The position numbers were made by a program, and so were the translations under genes. From assembly GCA_018609945.1 (NCBI GenBank), contig JAHENO010000035.1, positions 1-34,911 on the forward strand: a stretch of DNA of 34,911 nucleotides, read 5' to 3'. The stretch is from Haloarculaceae archaeon (GTDB taxonomy: Archaea > Halobacteriota > Halobacteria > Halobacteriales > Haloarculaceae). The notes beneath the pieces were generated by a model that did no database searches, was not told the DNA's origin, and saw only the letters and a program-made list of their open reading frames with translations. Positions within the stretch are counted from its first letter, which is position 1. Each line of letters opens with the position of its first letter. Shown here one piece after another: positions 34,028-34,911 of the stretch.

Positions 34028-34342
34028 TCAGCCCAGCCGTTCGGCGTCGATATCGACACCGGGTGGCGTCACCACCAGGAATCCCCGGAAGTGCATCAGT
34101 TCGCCACCGCCCTCCCTGATGTCGCGGGCGAATCCCGCGGCGAGTTCGTTCAGATCTCCCTCGATGTTGAGGACGAGGACAGCCCCGGACTCCACCGCCG
34201 CGATCCAGTCCGCGGGCGACGTGGTTCCGTCCAGTACCCCGAGGACGACCCGTCTCGAGCCGCCACTGCCCTCGCCCTCGGCGCCTCTCTCGTCGAGCTG
34301 GTCCTCGACGGATTGCAGGTCGAGCCCGTCGAAATCGGTCAT
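34028..34342 (-). CDS. Haloarchaeal conserved protein, DUF5779-like
   Basis: A 104-residue protein beginning MTDFDGLDLQSVEDQLDERGAEGEG. The rest, 'RRVVLGVLDGTTSPADWIAAVESGAVLVLNIEGDLNELAAGFARDIREGGGELMHFRGFLVVTPPGVDIDAERL', matches a small family common in haloarchaea that I believe is DUF5779. No function is known to me. It is a compact alpha/beta protein without cysteines, signal or membrane span. The ATG at 34342 was chosen over the track start at 34393, whose extra residues are basic (MRTRRRG); a TATA-like element lies about 22 nt upstream. It is convergent with the DUF3179 gene, 49 nt apart. Confidence 0.78.
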   Translation of the reverse strand: MTDFDGLDLQSVEDQLDERGAEGEGSGGSRRVVLGVLDGTTSPADWIAAVESGAVLVLNIEGDLNELAAGFARDIREGGGELMHFRGFLVVTPPGVDIDAERLG

Positions 34343-34363
34343 ACTACCATCAAGAACACCGTG

Positions 34364-34374
34364 GGCAAAAATCC
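34364..34374 (-). promoter_or_regulatory. TATA-like element of the DUF5779-like gene
   Basis: Reads 'gggatttttgc' on the minus strand, about 22-25 nt before the ATG at 34342. Confidence 0.4.
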
Positions 34375-34502
34375 CCCGGCGACGTGTGCGCACGAATCGA
34401 ACGTCTCTGCGACGGTTTCGACTGCCAATTGCTGCGAGGCACTCGACTATTCACGCTGGTTCGAATACCCACGCTGTGACCGCCTGCAACGCAGTCAATA
34501 CC

Positions 34503-34510
34503 GTTTTATT
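34503..34510 (+). promoter_or_regulatory. TATA box of the methyltransferase gene
   Basis: 'gttttatt', ending 25 nt before the GTG at 34535. It supports the GTG as the start. Confidence 0.6.
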
Positions 34511-34534
34511 CCCGGGCAGTGACCACCGACTACT

Positions 34535-34911
34535 GTGAAAGGAGAGGAGTGGTATCAGGCCGACGAAATCGCGGAGACCTACGAGGACAAGCGCTTCTCG
34601 CGGGGCGGGCGGTTGATCGACGACCGCGAGAAGAAGGCCGTCCTCGACGCGCTCGGCCCTGTCCAGGGGCGGGACATCCTCGAGATCGCCTGCGGGACCG
34701 GGCGCTTTACGGTGATGCTCGCCGAGCGCGGGGCCGAGGCGGTGGGACTGGACATCTCCGCGGCGATGCTCGGCCAGGGTCGGGAGAAAGTTCGGACTGC
34801 GGACGTCTCGGGCAGGCTGGCGTTCATGCGGGGCGACGCCGGCCGGTTGCCGTTCCCCGACGACCACTTCGACGCGGTGTTCGCGATGCGGTTTTTCCAC
34901 CTGGCCGATAC
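34535..34911 (+). CDS. Class I SAM-dependent methyltransferase, 3' end outside the window
   Basis: A partial gene missing from the ORF track; 125 codons are visible from a GTG start. It reads MKGEEWYQADEIAETYEDKRFSRGGRLID. SAM-binding motif I follows as 'DILEIACGTGRFTVMLAERGAEAVGLDISAAML' (about residues 48-80), with the acidic ribose-binding Asp at the end of strand 2, and then 'LAFMRGDAGRLPFPDDHFDAVFAMRFFHLAD' (motifs II-III). This is the UbiE/Methyltransf_11 type. The substrate cannot be inferred; quinone, small-molecule or protein targets are all possible. A TATA box 25 nt upstream supports the start. Confidence 0.88.
   Translation, partial: MKGEEWYQADEIAETYEDKRFSRGGRLIDDREKKAVLDALGPVQGRDILEIACGTGRFTVMLAERGAEAVGLDISAAMLGQGREKVRTADVSGRLAFMRGDAGRLPFPDDHFDAVFAMRFFHLAD

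Overview
The window is a chromosomal segment of a halophilic archaeon (class Halobacteria). The evidence is the high GC content, the strongly acidic proteins, the twin-arginine lipoprotein signals, the archaeal-type enzymes (archaeal SAM synthetase, RNA polymerase subunits D/N/K, L18e), and the TATA boxes that repeatedly lie about 22-30 nt upstream of start codons, as expected for leaderless haloarchaeal transcripts. I cannot name the genus from sequence alone. I see no insertion sequence, integrase, CRISPR array or rRNA.

Layout. Positions 1-5.5 kb hold mostly housekeeping genes: the 5' end of a probable PLP enzyme (minus), a CYTH protein, archaeal SAM synthetase, ThiI, a DUF5804-like protein, cysteine synthase (minus) and a DUF488 protein. 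Positions 5.5-15.8 kb look like a substrate-utilisation cluster: an aldehyde dehydrogenase, a secreted cyclase-family hydrolase (minus), an SDR dehydrogenase, a complete HAAT-type ABC importer (SBP-LivH-LivM-LivG-LivF, tightly overlapping) and a convergent FAD-linked D-lactate/glycolate-type oxidase. Positions 15.9-20.1 kb carry a small thioredoxin, a large DUF255 thioredoxin-domain protein, an Mrp/ApbC Fe-S ATPase and a small unknown protein. A 473-nt non-coding stretch follows, and then the classic archaeal translation/transcription cluster (20.5-26.6 kb): tRNA-Ser(GCT), S13, S4, S11, RpoD, tRNA-Leu(CAG), L18e, L13, S9, RpoN, RpoK, enolase, S2. After it come a CBS-zinc-ribbon protein and a second HAAT importer (LivH-LivM-LivG-LivF, 27.4-31.4 kb), whose substrate-binding protein is encoded convergently on the other strand. 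The right end has a DUF3179 lipoprotein, a DUF5779-like protein and the start of a methyltransferase.

How the genes work together. The ribosomal cluster is one or two transcription units, with genes coupled by 1-7 nt overlaps and two tRNAs embedded. The two HAAT importers have the same subunit set but different architecture, and they probably import different amino-acid-like or organic-acid substrates. The enzymes around the first importer suggest uptake and oxidation of a hydroxy/keto acid or aromatic derivative; this is inference.

The points most worth a second look are: a cluster of strong, mutually competing RNA stems between rpoD and tRNA-Leu; a structured leader before tRNA-Ser; an apparent one-base frame discontinuity at the start of the small thioredoxin gene; the repeat-containing 473-nt non-coding stretch; and the AT-rich dyad region between the cyclase and SDR genes. 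No clearly new multi-gene system (defence, mobile or biosynthetic) could be demonstrated.
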